A stretch of 64,000 nt of DNA, from NCBI RefSeq assembly GCF_964355755.1, contig NC_092673.1, positions 10,547,001 to 10,611,000 on the forward strand, written 5' to 3'. Position 1 is the first letter of the stretch. Every line of letters starts with the position of its first letter. Source of the stretch: Antedon mediterranea (lineage: Eukaryota > Echinodermata > Crinoidea > Comatulida > Antedonidae). Shown here in pieces: positions 27,848 to 39,481 of this stretch. Position numbers and translations under genes: made by a program. The notes beneath the pieces were generated by a model. The model saw only the letters and a list, made by a program, of their open reading frames with translations, was not told where the DNA came from and did no database searches.

Positions 27848-27947
27848 NNNNNNNNNNNNNNNNNNNNNNNNNNNNNNNNNNNNNNNNNNNNNNNNNNNNN
27901 NNNNNNNNNNNNNNNNNNNNNNNNNNNNNNNNNNNNNNNNNNNNNNN
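27848..27947. other. Assembly gap (100 N)
   Basis: Exactly 100 N inside the satellite. A round 100-N run is the usual placeholder for a gap of unknown size, so the true array length is unknown. The monomer type changes across the gap, from TCTATCTCTC to frequent TCTATCTATCTCTC, so the two sides need not be adjacent in the real chromosome. Confidence 0.95.
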
Positions 27948-30900
27948 GATCTATCTCTCTCTCGCTGATCTATCTATCTATCTCTCTCTCGCTGATCTAT
28001 CTATCTCTCTCTCTCGCTGATCTATCTATCTCTCTCTCGCTGATCTATCTATATCTCTCTCGCTGATCTATCTATCTCTCTCTCGCTGATCTATCTCTCT
28101 CTCGCTGATCTATCTATCTCTCTCTCGCTGATCTATCTCTCTCTCTCGCTGATCTATCTATCTCTCTCTCGCTGATCTATCTCTCTCTCGCTGATCTATC
28201 TATCTCTCTCTTGCTGATCTATCTATCTCTCTCTCACTGATCTATCTATCTCTCGCTGATCTATCTATCTCTGTCTCGCTCATCTATCTCTCTCTCGTTG
28301 ATCTGTCTCTCTCTCGCTGATCTATCTATCTCTCTCTCGCTGATCTGTCTCTCTCTCGCTGATCTATCTCTCTCTCGCTGATCTATCTCTCTCTCTCTCG
28401 CTGATCTATCTCTCTCTCTCGCTGACCTATCTTTCTTTCTCGCTGATCTATCTCTCTTTCTCTCTCTCTCGCTGATCTATCTCTCTCTCGCTGATCTATC
28501 TCTCTCTCGCTGATCTCTCTCTCTCTCTCGCTAATCTATCTCTCTCTCGCTGATCTATCTCTCTCTCGCTGATCTATCTATCTCTCTCTTGCTGATCTAT
28601 CTATCTCTCTCTCGCTGATCTATCTCTCTCTCGCTTGTCTATCTATCTCTCTCTCGCTCATCTATCTCTCTCTCGCTGATCTATCTATCTCTCTCTCACT
28701 GATCTATCTCTCTCTCGTTGATCTATCTCTCTCTCGCTGATCTATCTATCTCTCTCTCGCTGATCTGTCTCTCTCTCGCTGATCTATCTCTCTCTCGCTG
28801 ATCTATCTCTCTCTCTCTCGCTGATCTATCTCTCTCTCTCGCTGACCTATCTTTCTTTCTCGCTGATCTATCTCTCTCTCTCTCTCACTCTCTCTCTCGC
28901 TGATCTATCTCTCTCTCGCTGATCTATCTCTCTCTCTCTCTCTCGCTGATCTATCTCTCTCTCGCTGATCTATCTCTCTCTCGCTGATCTATCTCACTCT
29001 CGCTGATCTATCTCTCTCTCGCTGATCTATCTCTCTCTCTCGCTGATCTATCTATCTCTCTCGTTGATCTATCTATCTTTCTATCTCTGTCGCTGATCTA
29101 TCTATCTCTCTCTCGCTGATCTATCTATCTCTCTCTCTAGCTGATCTATCTATCTCTCGTTGATCTATCTCTCTCTCGCTGATCTATCTCTCATTCGCTG
29201 ATCTATCTCTCTCTGGCTGATCTATCTCTCTCTCGCTGATCTATCTCTCTCGCTGATCTATCTCTCTCTCGCTGATCTATCTATCTCTCTCGCTGATCTA
29301 TCTATCTCTCTTGCTGATCTATCTATCTCTCTCTCTCTCTCTCGCTTATCTATCTCTCTCTCTCGCTGATCTATCTATCTCTCTCTCGCTGATCTATCTA
29401 TCTCTCTCTCTCTAGCTGATCTATCTATCTCTCGTTGATCTATCTCTCTCTCGCTGATCTATCTCTCTCTCGCTGATCTATCTCTCTCTTGCTGATCTAT
29501 CTATTTCTCGCTGATCTATCTATCTCTCGCTGATCTATCTCTCTCTCGCTGATCTATCTCTCGCCCGCTGATCTATCTCTCTCTCGCTGATCTATCTCTC
29601 TCTCGCTGATCTATCTATCTCTCGCTGATCTATCTCTCTCTCGCTGATCTATCTATCTCTCTCTCGCTGATCTATCTCTCTGTCGCTGATTTATCTCTCT
29701 CTCGCTGATCTATCTCTCTCTCGCTGATTTATCTCTCTCTCGCTGATCTATCACTCTCTCGCTGATCAATCTCTATCTCGCTGATCTATCTTTTTCTCGC
29801 TGATCTATCACTCTCGCTGATCTATCTCTCTCTCTCTCTCTCGCTGATCTATCTCTCTCTCTCTCTCTCGCTGATCTATCTCTCTCTCTCTCTCTCTCTC
29901 GCTGATCTATCTATCTCTCCCTCGCTGATCTATCTATCTGTCTCTCGCTGATCTATCTATCTGTCTCTCGCTGATCTATCTATCTGTCTCTCGCTGATCT
30001 ACCTATCTCTTTCTCGCTGATCTATCTATCTCTCTCTCGCTGATCTATCTATCTCTCTCTCGCTGATCTATCTATCTTTCTCTCGCTGATCTATCTATCT
30101 CTCTCTCGCTGATCTATCTATCTCTCGCTGATCTATCTCTCTCGTTGATCTATCTCTCTTTCGCTGATCTATCTCTCTCGCTGATCTATCTATCTCTCGC
30201 TGATCTATCTTTCTCTCGCTGATCTATCTCTCTCTCGCTGATCTCTCTCTCTCGCTGATCTATCTCTCTCTCGCTGATCTATCTCTCTCTCGCTGATCTA
30301 TCTATCTCTCGCTGATCTATCTCTCTCTCGCTGATCTATCTCTCTCTTGCTGATCTATCTATCTCTCTCTCGCTGATCTATCTCTCTCTCGCTGATCTAT
30401 CTATCTCTCTCTCGCTGATCTATCTCTCTCTCGCTGATCTATCTATCTCTCTCTCGCTGATCTATCTCTCTCTCGCTGATCTATCTATCCCTCTCTCGCT
30501 GATCTATCTATCTCTCTCTCGCTGATCTATCTATCTCTCGCTGATCTATCTATCTCTCTCTCGCTGATCTATCTCTCTCTCGCTGATCTATCTATCTCTC
30601 TCTCGCTGATCTATCTCTCTCTCGCTGATCTATCTATCTCTCTCCCGCTGATCTATCTCTCTCTCGCTGATCTATCTCTCTCTCGCTGATCTATCTATCT
30701 CTCTCTCGCTGATCTATCTATCTCTCTCTCACTGATCTATCTATCTCTCGCTGATCTATCTATCTCTCTCTCGCTCATCTATCTCTCTCTCGCTGATCTA
30801 TCTATCTCTCTCTCGCTGATCTATCTCTCTCTCGCTGATCTATCTATCTCTGTCCCGCTGATCTATCTCTCTCTCTCGCTGATCTATCTATCTCTCGCTT

Positions 30901-33632
30901 ATCTATCTCTCTCTCGCTGATCTATCTATCTCTCTCGCTGATCTATCTATCTCTCCCGCTGATCTATCTATCTCTCTCGTTGATCTATCTATCTCTCTCT
31001 CTCTCTCTCTCTCGCTGATCTATCTCTCTCTCGCTGATCTATCTCTCTCTCGCTGATCTATCTCTCTCTCGCTGATCTATCTCTCTCTCGCTGATCTATC
31101 TATCTCTCTTTCGCTGATCTATCTATCTTTCTCTCGCTGATCTATCTATCTCTCTCTCGCTGATCTATCTATCTCTCGCTGATTTATCTCTCTCTCGTTG
31201 ATCTATCTCTCTCTCGCTGATCTATCTCTCTCGCTGATCTATCTATCTCTCGCTGATCTATCTCTCTCTCGCTGATCTATCTCTCTCTCGCTGATCTCTC
31301 TCTCTCTCTCGCTAATCTATCTCTCTCTCGCTGATCTATCTCTCTCTCGCTGATCTATCTATCTCTCGCTGATCTATCTCTCTCTCGCTGATCTATCTCT
31401 CTCTCGCTGATCTATCTCTCTCTCGTCGATCTATCTATCTCTCTCTCGCTGATCTATCTCTCTCTCTCGCTGATCTATCTATCTCTCTCTCGCTGATCTA
31501 TCTCTCTCTCATTGATCTATCTATCTCTCTCTCGCTGATCTATCTATCTCTCTCTCGCTGATCTATCTATCTTTCTCTCGCTGATCTATCTATCTCTCTC
31601 TCGCTGATCTATCTATCTCTCGCTGATCTATCTCTCTCTCGTTGATCTATCTCTCTCTCGCTGATCTGTCTCTCTCTCGCTGATCTATCTCTCTCTCGCT
31701 GATCTATCTCTCTCTCTCGCTGATCTATCTCTCTCTCTCGCTGACCTATCTCTCTTTCTCGCTGATCTATCTATCTGTCTCTCGCTGATCTACCTATCTC
31801 TCTCTCGCTGATCTATCTATCTCTCTCTCGCTGATCTATCTATCTCTCTCTCGCTGATCTATCTATCTTTCTCTAGCTGATCTATCTATCTCTCTCTCGC
31901 TGATCTATCTATCTCTCGCTGATCTATCTCTCTCGTTGATCTATCTCTCTCTCGCTGATCTATCTCTCTCACTGATCTATCTATCTATCTCTCGCTGATC
32001 TATCTCTCTCTCGCTGATCTGTCTCTCTCTCGCTGATCTATCTCTCTCTCGCTGATCTATCTATCTCTCCCTCGCTGATCTATCTATCTGTCTCTCGCTG
32101 ATCTATCTATCTGTCTCTCGCTGATCTATCTATCTGTCTCTCGCTGATCTACCTATCTCTCTCTCTCGCTGATCTATCTATCTCTCTCTCGCTGATCTAT
32201 CTATCTCTCTCTCGCTGATCTATCTATCTTTCTCTCGCTGATCTATCTATCTCTCTCTCGCTGATCTATCTATCTCTCGCTGATCTATCTCTCTCTCGTT
32301 GATCTATCTCTCTCTCGCTGATCTATCTCTCTCGCTGATCTATCTGTCTCTCGCTGATCTATCTCTCTCTCGCTGATCTATCTCTCTCTCGCTGATCTCT
32401 CCCTCTCGCTGATCTATCTCTCTCTCGCTGATCTATCTCTCTCTCGCTGATCTATCTATCTCTCGCTGATCTATCTCTCTCTCGCTGGTCTATCTCTCTT
32501 TCGCTGAAAAATCTATCTCTCTCTCGCTGATCTATCTCTCTCTCGCTGATCTATCTACCTCTCTCTCTCGCTGATCTATCTCTCTCTCGCTGATCTATCT
32601 ATCTCTCTCTCGCTGATCTATCTCTCTCTCATTGATCTATCTATCTCTCTCTCGCTGATCTATCTATCTCTCTCTCGCTGATCTATCTATCTCTTGCTGA
32701 TCTATCTCTCTCTAGCTTATCTATCTCTCTCTCGCTGATCTCTCTCTCTCTCTCTCTCTCTCGCTGATCTATCTCTTTCTCGCTGATCTCTCTCTCTCTC
32801 TCTCGCTGATCTATCTCTCTCTCGCTTATCTCTCTCTCTCTCTCTCTCTCGCTGATCTATCTCTCTCTCTCGCTGATCTATCTCTCTCTCTCTCGCTGAT
32901 CTATCTCTCTCTCTCTCTCTCGCTGATCTATCTCTCTCTCTCGCTGATCTATCTCTCTCTCTCTCGCTGATCTATCTCTCTCGCTGATCTATCTCTCTCT
33001 CGCTGATCTATCTCTCTCGCTGATCTATCTCTGTCTCGCTGATCTATCTCTCTCTCGCTGATCTATCTCTCTCTCGCTGATATATATCTCTCTCTCGCTG
33101 ATCTATCTCTCTCTCTCACTGATCTATCTCTCTCTCGCTGATCTATCTCTCTTTCGCTGATCTATCTCTCTCTCGCTGATCTATATCTCTCTCGCTGATC
33201 TATCTCTCTCTCGCTGATCTATCTCTCTCTCGCTGATCTATCTCGCTCTTGCTGATCTATCTCTCTCTCTCTCTCGCTGATCTCTCTCTCTCTCTCGCTG
33301 ATCTATCTCTCTCTCTCTCTCGCTGATCTATATATCTCTCTCTCTCTCGCTGATCTATCTCTCTCTCGCTGATCTATCTCTCTCTCGCTGATCTATCTCT
33401 CTCTCGCTGATCTATCTCTCTCTCGCTGATATATCTCTCTCTCGCTGATCTATCTCTCTCTCTCTGATCTATCTCTCTCTCTCTCGCTGATCTATCTCTC
33501 TCGCTGATCTCTCTCTCTCTCTCTTGCTGATCTATCTCTCTCTTTCTCGCTGATCTATCTCTCTCTCTCTCGCTGATCTATCTCTCTCTCTCGCTGATCT
33601 CTCTCTCTCTCTTTCTCTCTCTCTCGCTGATT

Positions 33633-33676
<44 letters not shown>

Positions 33677-36600
33677 TCTATCTCTCTCTCGCTGATCTAT
33701 CTCTCTCTCGCTGATCTATCTCTCTCTCGCTGATCTATCTATCTCTTTCTCGCTGATCTATCTATCTTTCTCTCGCTGATCTATCTATCTCTCTCTCGCT
33801 GATCTATCTATCTCTCGCTGATTTATCTCTCTCTCGTTGATCTATCTCTCTCTCGCTGATCTATCTCTCTCGCTGATCTATCTATCTCTCGCTGATCTAT
33901 CTCTCTCTCGCTGATCTATCTCTCTCTCGCTGATCTCTCTCTCTCGCTAATCTATCTCTCTCTCGCTGATCTATCTCTCTCTCGCTGATCTATCTATCTC
34001 TCGCTGATCTATCTCTCTCTCGCTGATCTATCTCTCTCTCGCTGATCTATCTCTCTCTCGCTGATCTATCTATCTCTCTCTCTCGCTGATCTATCTCTCT
34101 CTCGCTGATCTATCTATCTCTCTCTCGCTGATCTATCTCTTTCTCATTGATCTATCTATCTCTCTCTCGCTGATCTATCTATCTCTCTCTCGCTGATCTA
34201 TCTATCTCTCGCTGATCTATCTATCTCTCTCTCGCTCATCTATCTCTCTCTCGCTCATCTATCTATGTCTCTCTCGCTGATCTATCTCTCTCTCGTTGAT
34301 CTATCTCTCTCTCGCTGATCTATCTATCTCTCTCTCGCTGATCTGTCTCTCTCTCGCTGATCTATCTCTCTCTCGCTGATCTATCTCTCTCTCTCGCTGA
34401 TCTATCTCTCTCTCTCGCTGACCTATCTCTCTTTCTCGCTGATCTATCTATCTGTCTCTCGCTGATCTACCTATCTCTCTCTCGCTGATCTATCTATCTC
34501 TCTCTCGCTGATCTATCTATCTCTCTCTCGCTGATCTATCTATCTTTCTCTCGCTGACCTATCTATCTCTCTCTCGCTGATCTATCTATCTCTCGCTGAT
34601 CTATCTCTCTCTCGTCAATCTATCTCTCTCTCTCTCGCTGATCTATCTATCTCTCTCTCGCTGATCTATCTATCTCTCTCTCGCTGATCTATCTATCTCT
34701 CTCTCGCTGATTTATCTATCTCTCGCTGATCTATCTCTCTCTCGCTGATCTCTCTCTCTCTCTCCCTCTCGCTGATCTATCTCTCTCTTGCTAATCTTTC
34801 TCTCTCGCTGATCTATCTCTCTCTCTCTCTCTCTCGCTGATCTATCTCTCTCTCACTGATCTATCTCTCTCTCTCTCTCTCGTTGATCTATTTCTCTCTC
34901 TCTCGCTGATCTATCTCTCTCTCGCTGATCTATCTCTCTCGCTCGCTGATCTATCTCTCTCGCTGATCTTTCTCTATCTCTCTCGCTGATCTATCTCTCT
35001 CTCGCTGATCTCTCTCTCTCTCTCGCTGATCTCTCTCTCTCTCTCTCGCTGATCTATCTCTCTCTTGCTGATCTATCTCTCTCTCGCTGATCTATCTTTC
35101 TCTCGCTGATATATCTCTCTCTCTCGCTGATCTATCTCTCTTTCACTGATCTATCTCTCTGTCGCTGATCTATCTCTCTCTCGCTGATCTATCTCTCTCT
35201 CGCTGATCTATATCCCTCTCGCTGATCTATCTCTCTCGCTGATCTATCTCTCTCTCGCTGATCTATCTCTCTCGCTGATCTATCTCTCTCTCTCGCTGAT
35301 CTATCTCTCTCGCTGATCTATCTCTCTCTCGCTGATCTATCTCTCTCTCGCTGATCTATCTCTCTCTCGCTGATCTATCTCTCTCTTAATGATCTATCTC
35401 TCTCTCGCTAATCTATCTCTCTCTCGCTGATATATCTCTCTCTCTCGCTGATCTATCTCTCTCTCACTGATCTATCTCTCTCTCGCTGATCTATCTCTCT
35501 CTCGCTGATCTATCTCTCTCTCGCTGATCTATATCTCTCTCGCTGATCTCTCTCTCTCGCTGATCTATCTCTCTCTCGCTGATCTATCTCTTTCGCTGAT
35601 CTATCTCTCTCTCGCTGATCTATCTCTCTCTCTCGCTGATCTATCTCTCTCTCGCTGATATATATCTCTCTCTCGCTGATCTATCTCTCTCTCACTGATC
35701 TATCTCTCTATCGCTGATCTATCTCTCTCTCGCTGATCTATCTCTCTCTCTCGCTGATCTATATCTCTCTCGCTGATCTATCTCTCTCGCTGATCTATCT
35801 CTCTCTCGCTGATCTATCTCGCTCTTGCTGATCTATCTCTCTCTCTCTCTCTCGCTGATCTCTCTCTCTCTCTCGCTGATCTATCTCTCTCTCTCGCTGA
35901 TCTATATCTCTCTATCTCTCTCTCGCTGATCTATCTCTCTCTCGCTGATCTATCTCTCTCTCGCTGATCTATCTCTCTCTCGCTGATCTATCTCTCTCTC
36001 TCTCTGATCTATCTCTCTCTCTCTCGCTTATCTATCTCTCTCGCTGATCTCTCTCTCTCTCTCTCTCTCTCGCTGATCTATCTCTCTCTCTCGCTGATCT
36101 ATCTCTCTCTCTCTCTCTCGCTGATCTATCTCTCTCTCGCTGATCTCTCTCTCTCTCTCTCGCTGATCTCTCTCTCTCGCTGATCTCTCTCTCTCTCTCT
36201 CTCGCTGATCTATCTCTCTCTCGCTGATCTATCTCTCTCTCGCTGATCTATCTCTCTCTCGCTGATCTATCTATCTCTCTCTCGCTGATCTATCTATCTT
36301 TCTCTCGCTGATCTATCTATCTCTCTCTCGCTGATCTATCTATCTCTCGCTGATTTATCTCTCTCTCGTTGATCTATCTCTCTCTCGCTGATCTATCTCT
36401 CTCGCTGATCTATCTATCTCTCGCTGATCTATCTCTCTCTCGCTGATCTATCTCTCTCTCTCGCTGATATCTCTCTCTCTCGCTAATCTATCTCTCTCTC
36501 GCTGATCTATCTCTCTCTCTCTGATCTATCTATCTCTCGCTGATCTATCTCTCTCTCGCTGATCTATCTCTCTCTCGCTGATCTATCTCTCTCTCGCTGA

Positions 36601-36753
36601 TCTATCTATCTCTCTCTCGCTGATCTATCTCTCTCTCGCTGATCTATCTATCTCTCTCTCGCTGATCTATCTCTCTCTCATTGATCTATCTATCTCTCTC
36701 TCGCTGATCTATCTATCTCTCTCTTGCTGATCTATCTATCTCTCGCTGATCTA
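27948..36753. repeat. 19-bp satellite, right block with TCTA-expanded monomers
   Basis: Same satellite family and strand as the left block, but many monomers are 23 bp long through an extra TCTA (GATCTATCTATCTCTCTCTCGC). Long pure CT runs are more frequent, for example near 33640-33670. Higher-order copies are visible. The segment beginning GCTGATCTATCTATCTCTCC at 29901 recurs at 32051 (2150 bp). The GATTTATC marker at about 31191 recurs at about 33820 and 36352 (2.5-2.6 kb). No gene is present. Confidence 0.95.
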
Positions 36754-36993
36754 ATGTTTTTAAATTTAAATGATGTTAATGTTTTTAAATATTTATCTAT
36801 TAATTGCAGACATGTTAATAACCTTAAGTTGCGCAATAATTTTATAGCCCGGACTGATTTATTTCATAACTCTGTCTTTAATGTGTTTGTTAGACATTTT
36901 AGAGATCTGCCTGCGGATCTCTGCGACCAACTTTTAATTAATATAAACTGTTTTAAGCATAGCCTTAAGAAATATTTTAACAATCTGTTTTAA
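36754..36993 (+). pseudogene. C-terminal remnant of LINE ORF2 (reverse transcriptase)
   Basis: The frame from the ATG at 36754 to the stop at 36991 gives about 79 residues. It carries the pattern common at LINE ORF2 C-termini: a segment R-T-D-L-F-H-N-S-V-F-N-V-F, then R-D-L-P, then a final basic amphipathic segment F-K-H-S-L-K-K-Y-F. The catalytic RT and endonuclease domains are absent. The ATG is only the first methionine after the truncation point, not a native start. No function is expected from this copy. Confidence 0.6.
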
Positions 36994-37262
36994 TCTGAAC
37001 ATATGTATATTTTTAAGATATTTTCTTAATTCTATCTTTTTAAATTAACAATTTTTTATAAAAACACATTGCTGAATTTTATAGTTTTATCTAAATTTTA
37101 ATAGAATCCATGTATTATTCATTTTATGTAAGTATTTCGATGTGGAGAGCCTCTCGACGGTTATTTATATTTGTAACTTTTAGGTTATCCGGCCTCATTG
37201 ACTTACTTTTGTATTGTTTTTTTGTACTGTTCTGTATATTGGCGAAATAAATGATATGATAT
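36754..37262 (+). mobile_element. 5'-truncated LINE (non-LTR retrotransposon) 3' end
   Basis: A non-satellite segment of about 510 bp sits inside the array. It opens with about 80 codons of a reverse-transcriptase ORF tail, followed by an AT-rich 3' UTR with an AAATAAA word near 37248 and a terminal (ATGAT)n microsatellite. Extreme 5' truncation, a 3' UTR and a simple-repeat tail are the normal outcome of target-primed reverse transcription in CR1/Jockey-like LINEs. The same satellite higher-order copy without the insert is visible near 34211-34270, so the empty site can be reconstructed. A possible 5-bp target duplication ATCTA flanks the insert, but the repetitive target makes this uncertain. 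Clade assignment is not possible from so short a piece. Confidence 0.75.
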
Positions 37263-37464
37263 GATATGATATCTATCTATCTCTCTCTCGCTGATCTATC
37301 TATGTCTCTCTCGCTGATCTATCTCTCTCTCGTTGATCTATCTCTCTCTCGCTGATCTATCTATCTCTCTCTCGCTGATCTGTCTCTCTCTCGCTGATCT
37401 ATCTCTCTCTCGCTGATCTATCTCTCTCTCTCGCTGATCTATCTATCTGTCTCTCACTGATCTA
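37263..37464. repeat. 19-bp satellite, distal edge
   Basis: About 200 bp of the same satellite resumes directly after the LINE tail. It matches the higher-order copy at about 34261-34456, including the rare TCTATGTCTC and TCTGTCTC variants. It stops abruptly after CACTGATCTAC at about 37464, where the Polinton-like coding sequence begins. This is the right edge of the whole array. Confidence 0.9.
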
Positions 37465-37652
37465 CTACAAGTAAAGGACGCTTGTTTTCCTAGAGTTTTG
37501 GCACCCTTTTTTAAAAGCGGTACAGCTTTTTTGAACAAACCAGACAACATTCCACCTAATCCGTACCCTCTCTGATTAGATGATCCATGAAATACAGATA
37601 GGCTTAAACCGCCAGCTTGACCTACGTAGTAATCCTCATACGCGTTAGGCAT
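37443..37652 (-). pseudogene. Small basic Gly-rich protein of the Polinton-like cluster, 3' end replaced by satellite
   Basis: The frame starts at the ATG at 37652 and encodes 69 residues. Only about the first 62 come from the element; the last seven or so are read out of the 19-bp satellite, so the native C-terminus is lost. Residues 27-57 combine a Gly-rich stretch (RGYGLGGMLSGLF) with a basic amphipathic stretch (KKAVPLLKKGAKTLGKQ). The ATG overlaps the end of the upstream capsid-like frame by 8 bp, which implies tight co-expression or one polycistronic unit. Small basic proteins downstream of capsid genes are typical of adenovirus/Polinton-type elements, where they act as core or cement components. 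That role here is inference from layout and composition only. Confidence 0.5.
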
Positions 37653-38430
37653 GATTAATGAGATGCGATGATCTACTCGGTCGAAAATGAAGCTTCACTA
37701 AAACCTTCCCACGTTGAAATGATACTTTCTCACCAGTGTCACTCCTTATATCTATCGAAATGGTATCAATTTCTTTTTTGATTAAACGCTTGTAGTGAGG
37801 CATCATGTATTCGTGAGAAGTAACGTTTCTCATTTGACTCTCCTTGGTTTGTACAATTCTCAATAAAGGAACTCTTACATCTCCAACTTGTTGATGTTCG
37901 ATCACGTCTGTATAAACGTATAAACCAGGTACACGATGATGAAGATTAATCGGATGATTGCCTGTAACATTTGAATTTAATAGAATCGAAGATACGTCGA
38001 ATCCCAATAACGTTTGCATACCTCCTAACGTCGTTATAGATGTCAGAATATCGGTTGAAATATTAACTTTTTCCGATACAGAATTGAATTTAAACCTTAT
38101 GTTATCATCCAACTTCTTTTTTCTTAAAGCAGAGTTTATCGCATCAATCAGTTTCGAACCTGAACTATAATAACCGCTTGTAATTTCGATTTTGTATTCC
38201 ATCGTTGCTGTTTCTATTTGAGAAACGTTTAATCGTACCCAAATTTTATTGTTTGTATCGTCTACATTGTACCATGTATGTGGGTATTGTATTTCAGTTA
38301 AACCAACTTCCCAATCGCCTTTTAATCGTATCGACTCGGCTAATTTTGTAGTGTAACTTGTAAGTGTATTTTCAGGAAAATAATTAGATGAACTATTGCT
38401 CGGTAGTGAGACGTGAAACTGAGATGCCAT
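37645..38430 (-). CDS. Probable Polinton-type minor capsid (jelly-roll-like) protein
   Basis: I chose the ATG at 38430, giving 261 residues; the frame is open to 38466 but has no earlier ATG. The ATG lies 12 bp past the integrase stop, and the stop overlaps the next ATG. The N-terminal third has the pattern FHVSLPSNSSS, YFPENTL, YTTKL, then GDWEVGLTEIQYPHTWYNV. Proteins of this shape are often found beside Polinton-type integrases in invertebrate genomes. The mixed beta-rich composition, with no signal peptide or membrane segment, fits a structural capsid protein. Assignment to the penton or minor-capsid class is inference; structure prediction would decide it. The frame has no internal stop, unlike its neighbours. 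Confidence 0.55.
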   Translation of the reverse strand: MASQFHVSLPSNSSSNYFPENTLTSYTTKLAESIRLKGDWEVGLTEIQYPHTWYNVDDTNNKIWVRLNVSQIETATMEYKIEITSGYYSSGSKLIDAINSALRKKKLDDNIRFKFNSVSEKVNISTDILTSITTLGGMQTLLGFDVSSILLNSNVTGNHPINLHHRVPGLYVYTDVIEHQQVGDVRVPLLRIVQTKESQMRNVTSHEYMMPHYKRLIKKEIDTISIDIRSDTGEKVSFQRGKVLVKLHFRPSRSSHLINHA

Positions 38431-38441
38431 GATGCTCGTGT

Positions 38442-39481
38442 TTATCTGACTAGATTCTGAACCCAACTGTTGAATTTAGCAGGGTACCCTAACCACTTAA
38501 CGAAATATTCTGTCTTTCCAGCACGCTTTCGCCTTTTAATTACTTTGTCGACGCGATATACATCTTTATCAGATTTTGGAACTTTTTGTAATTCTTTTTC
38601 GTAGAAATTTCCTTCAATTATATCATTGTTCCAGTCCTTTACTTGATACGTTGGCATTGATGTTCCTTTACGTTTAAATACAGTAAATATCTCTTCGGTC
38701 CAGTTTGCTAAATAACCTTTTTCAAAAACCATTTTATACCTGCTTATACGTACTTGATCACCGATTTTAAATTTAAAGTTTCCTGATTTTTGTTGTTTTT
38801 CACCATACAATTTTAGCCACACTTCGTGTTCGTTATCGTTTGTAACGAGAATCGGTGATGTACCTATAGACCTATGTTTTGAGTTGTTATAACTTGAAAC
38901 TAATTTAGGAAGATCGTCGATATATTTCTTATTACCATTGGCTGTAAATAGTTTCCACATTTTTAATGTTCTGTTAAATCTTTCAACGATACTAGCTTTT
39001 GTTTCGTTGTTTGTCGTAAAGAAATGTATATCTTTTGATTTTAGATACGTTTGAACCTTTTTATTAACAAATTCTGATCCTTTATGGGTATGAATTTTAT
39101 TCGGCTTCCTTTTACCGGATAGCAGTTTTTTCATGGCTTTCAACATTGTATCTGAAGATTTGTTTTTTATAGGTATAACCCAGGCATATTTCGATAGAAC
39201 ATCAATGCATGTTATAAGAAAAGTGTTTTGCTTATTATAGCGTTTACTTGATGACAAGTCAACCAAATCCATTTCCCATTGTTCATCAATTGTCGTTACA
39301 AGTACCCGGTTTCGTTGGAAATTACGTTGAATGGATCTGTGTAAAGTATATGTATCTTGATTGCTCAGCCATTCTTGAACTTGTTTCTTGGTAATAGTTA
39401 AATCGTCTTTTACATTTTGATAAAGTCGATCCACACCACCAAAACTACCGAGGTGTTTCTCAATTTCTCATCCATACTCAT
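38442..39481 (-). pseudogene. Polinton/Maverick-type integrase (DDE, C-terminal chromodomain), inactivated
   Basis: The main open frame runs from about 39467 to 38442 and contains about 330 residues of a retroviral-type integrase like those of Polintons. Counting from the GTG at 39434: an N-terminal helical segment (QVQEWLSNQDTYTLH, 18-32), the rve catalytic core (first acidic residue D56 in EMDLVDL, ERFNR with E151), a basic linker, and a chromodomain (about 291-327, ending GYPAKFNSWV). Two lesions are visible. The second catalytic position, expected Asp in a T-D-K-G type motif, is His117 (codon CAT at 39086-39084). The N-terminus has no ATG in frame: a plausible start (ATG at 39481 or 39475) lies in another frame, so a small indel separates it from the rest. 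Catalysis is very unlikely. Confidence 0.85.

Noticed and set aside
1-36753. CRISPR array
   Set aside because: Monomers are contiguous and near-identical with no unique spacers, in a eukaryotic context.
37958-38170. 70-codon plus-strand frame
   Set aside because: Antisense shadow of the capsid-like gene.
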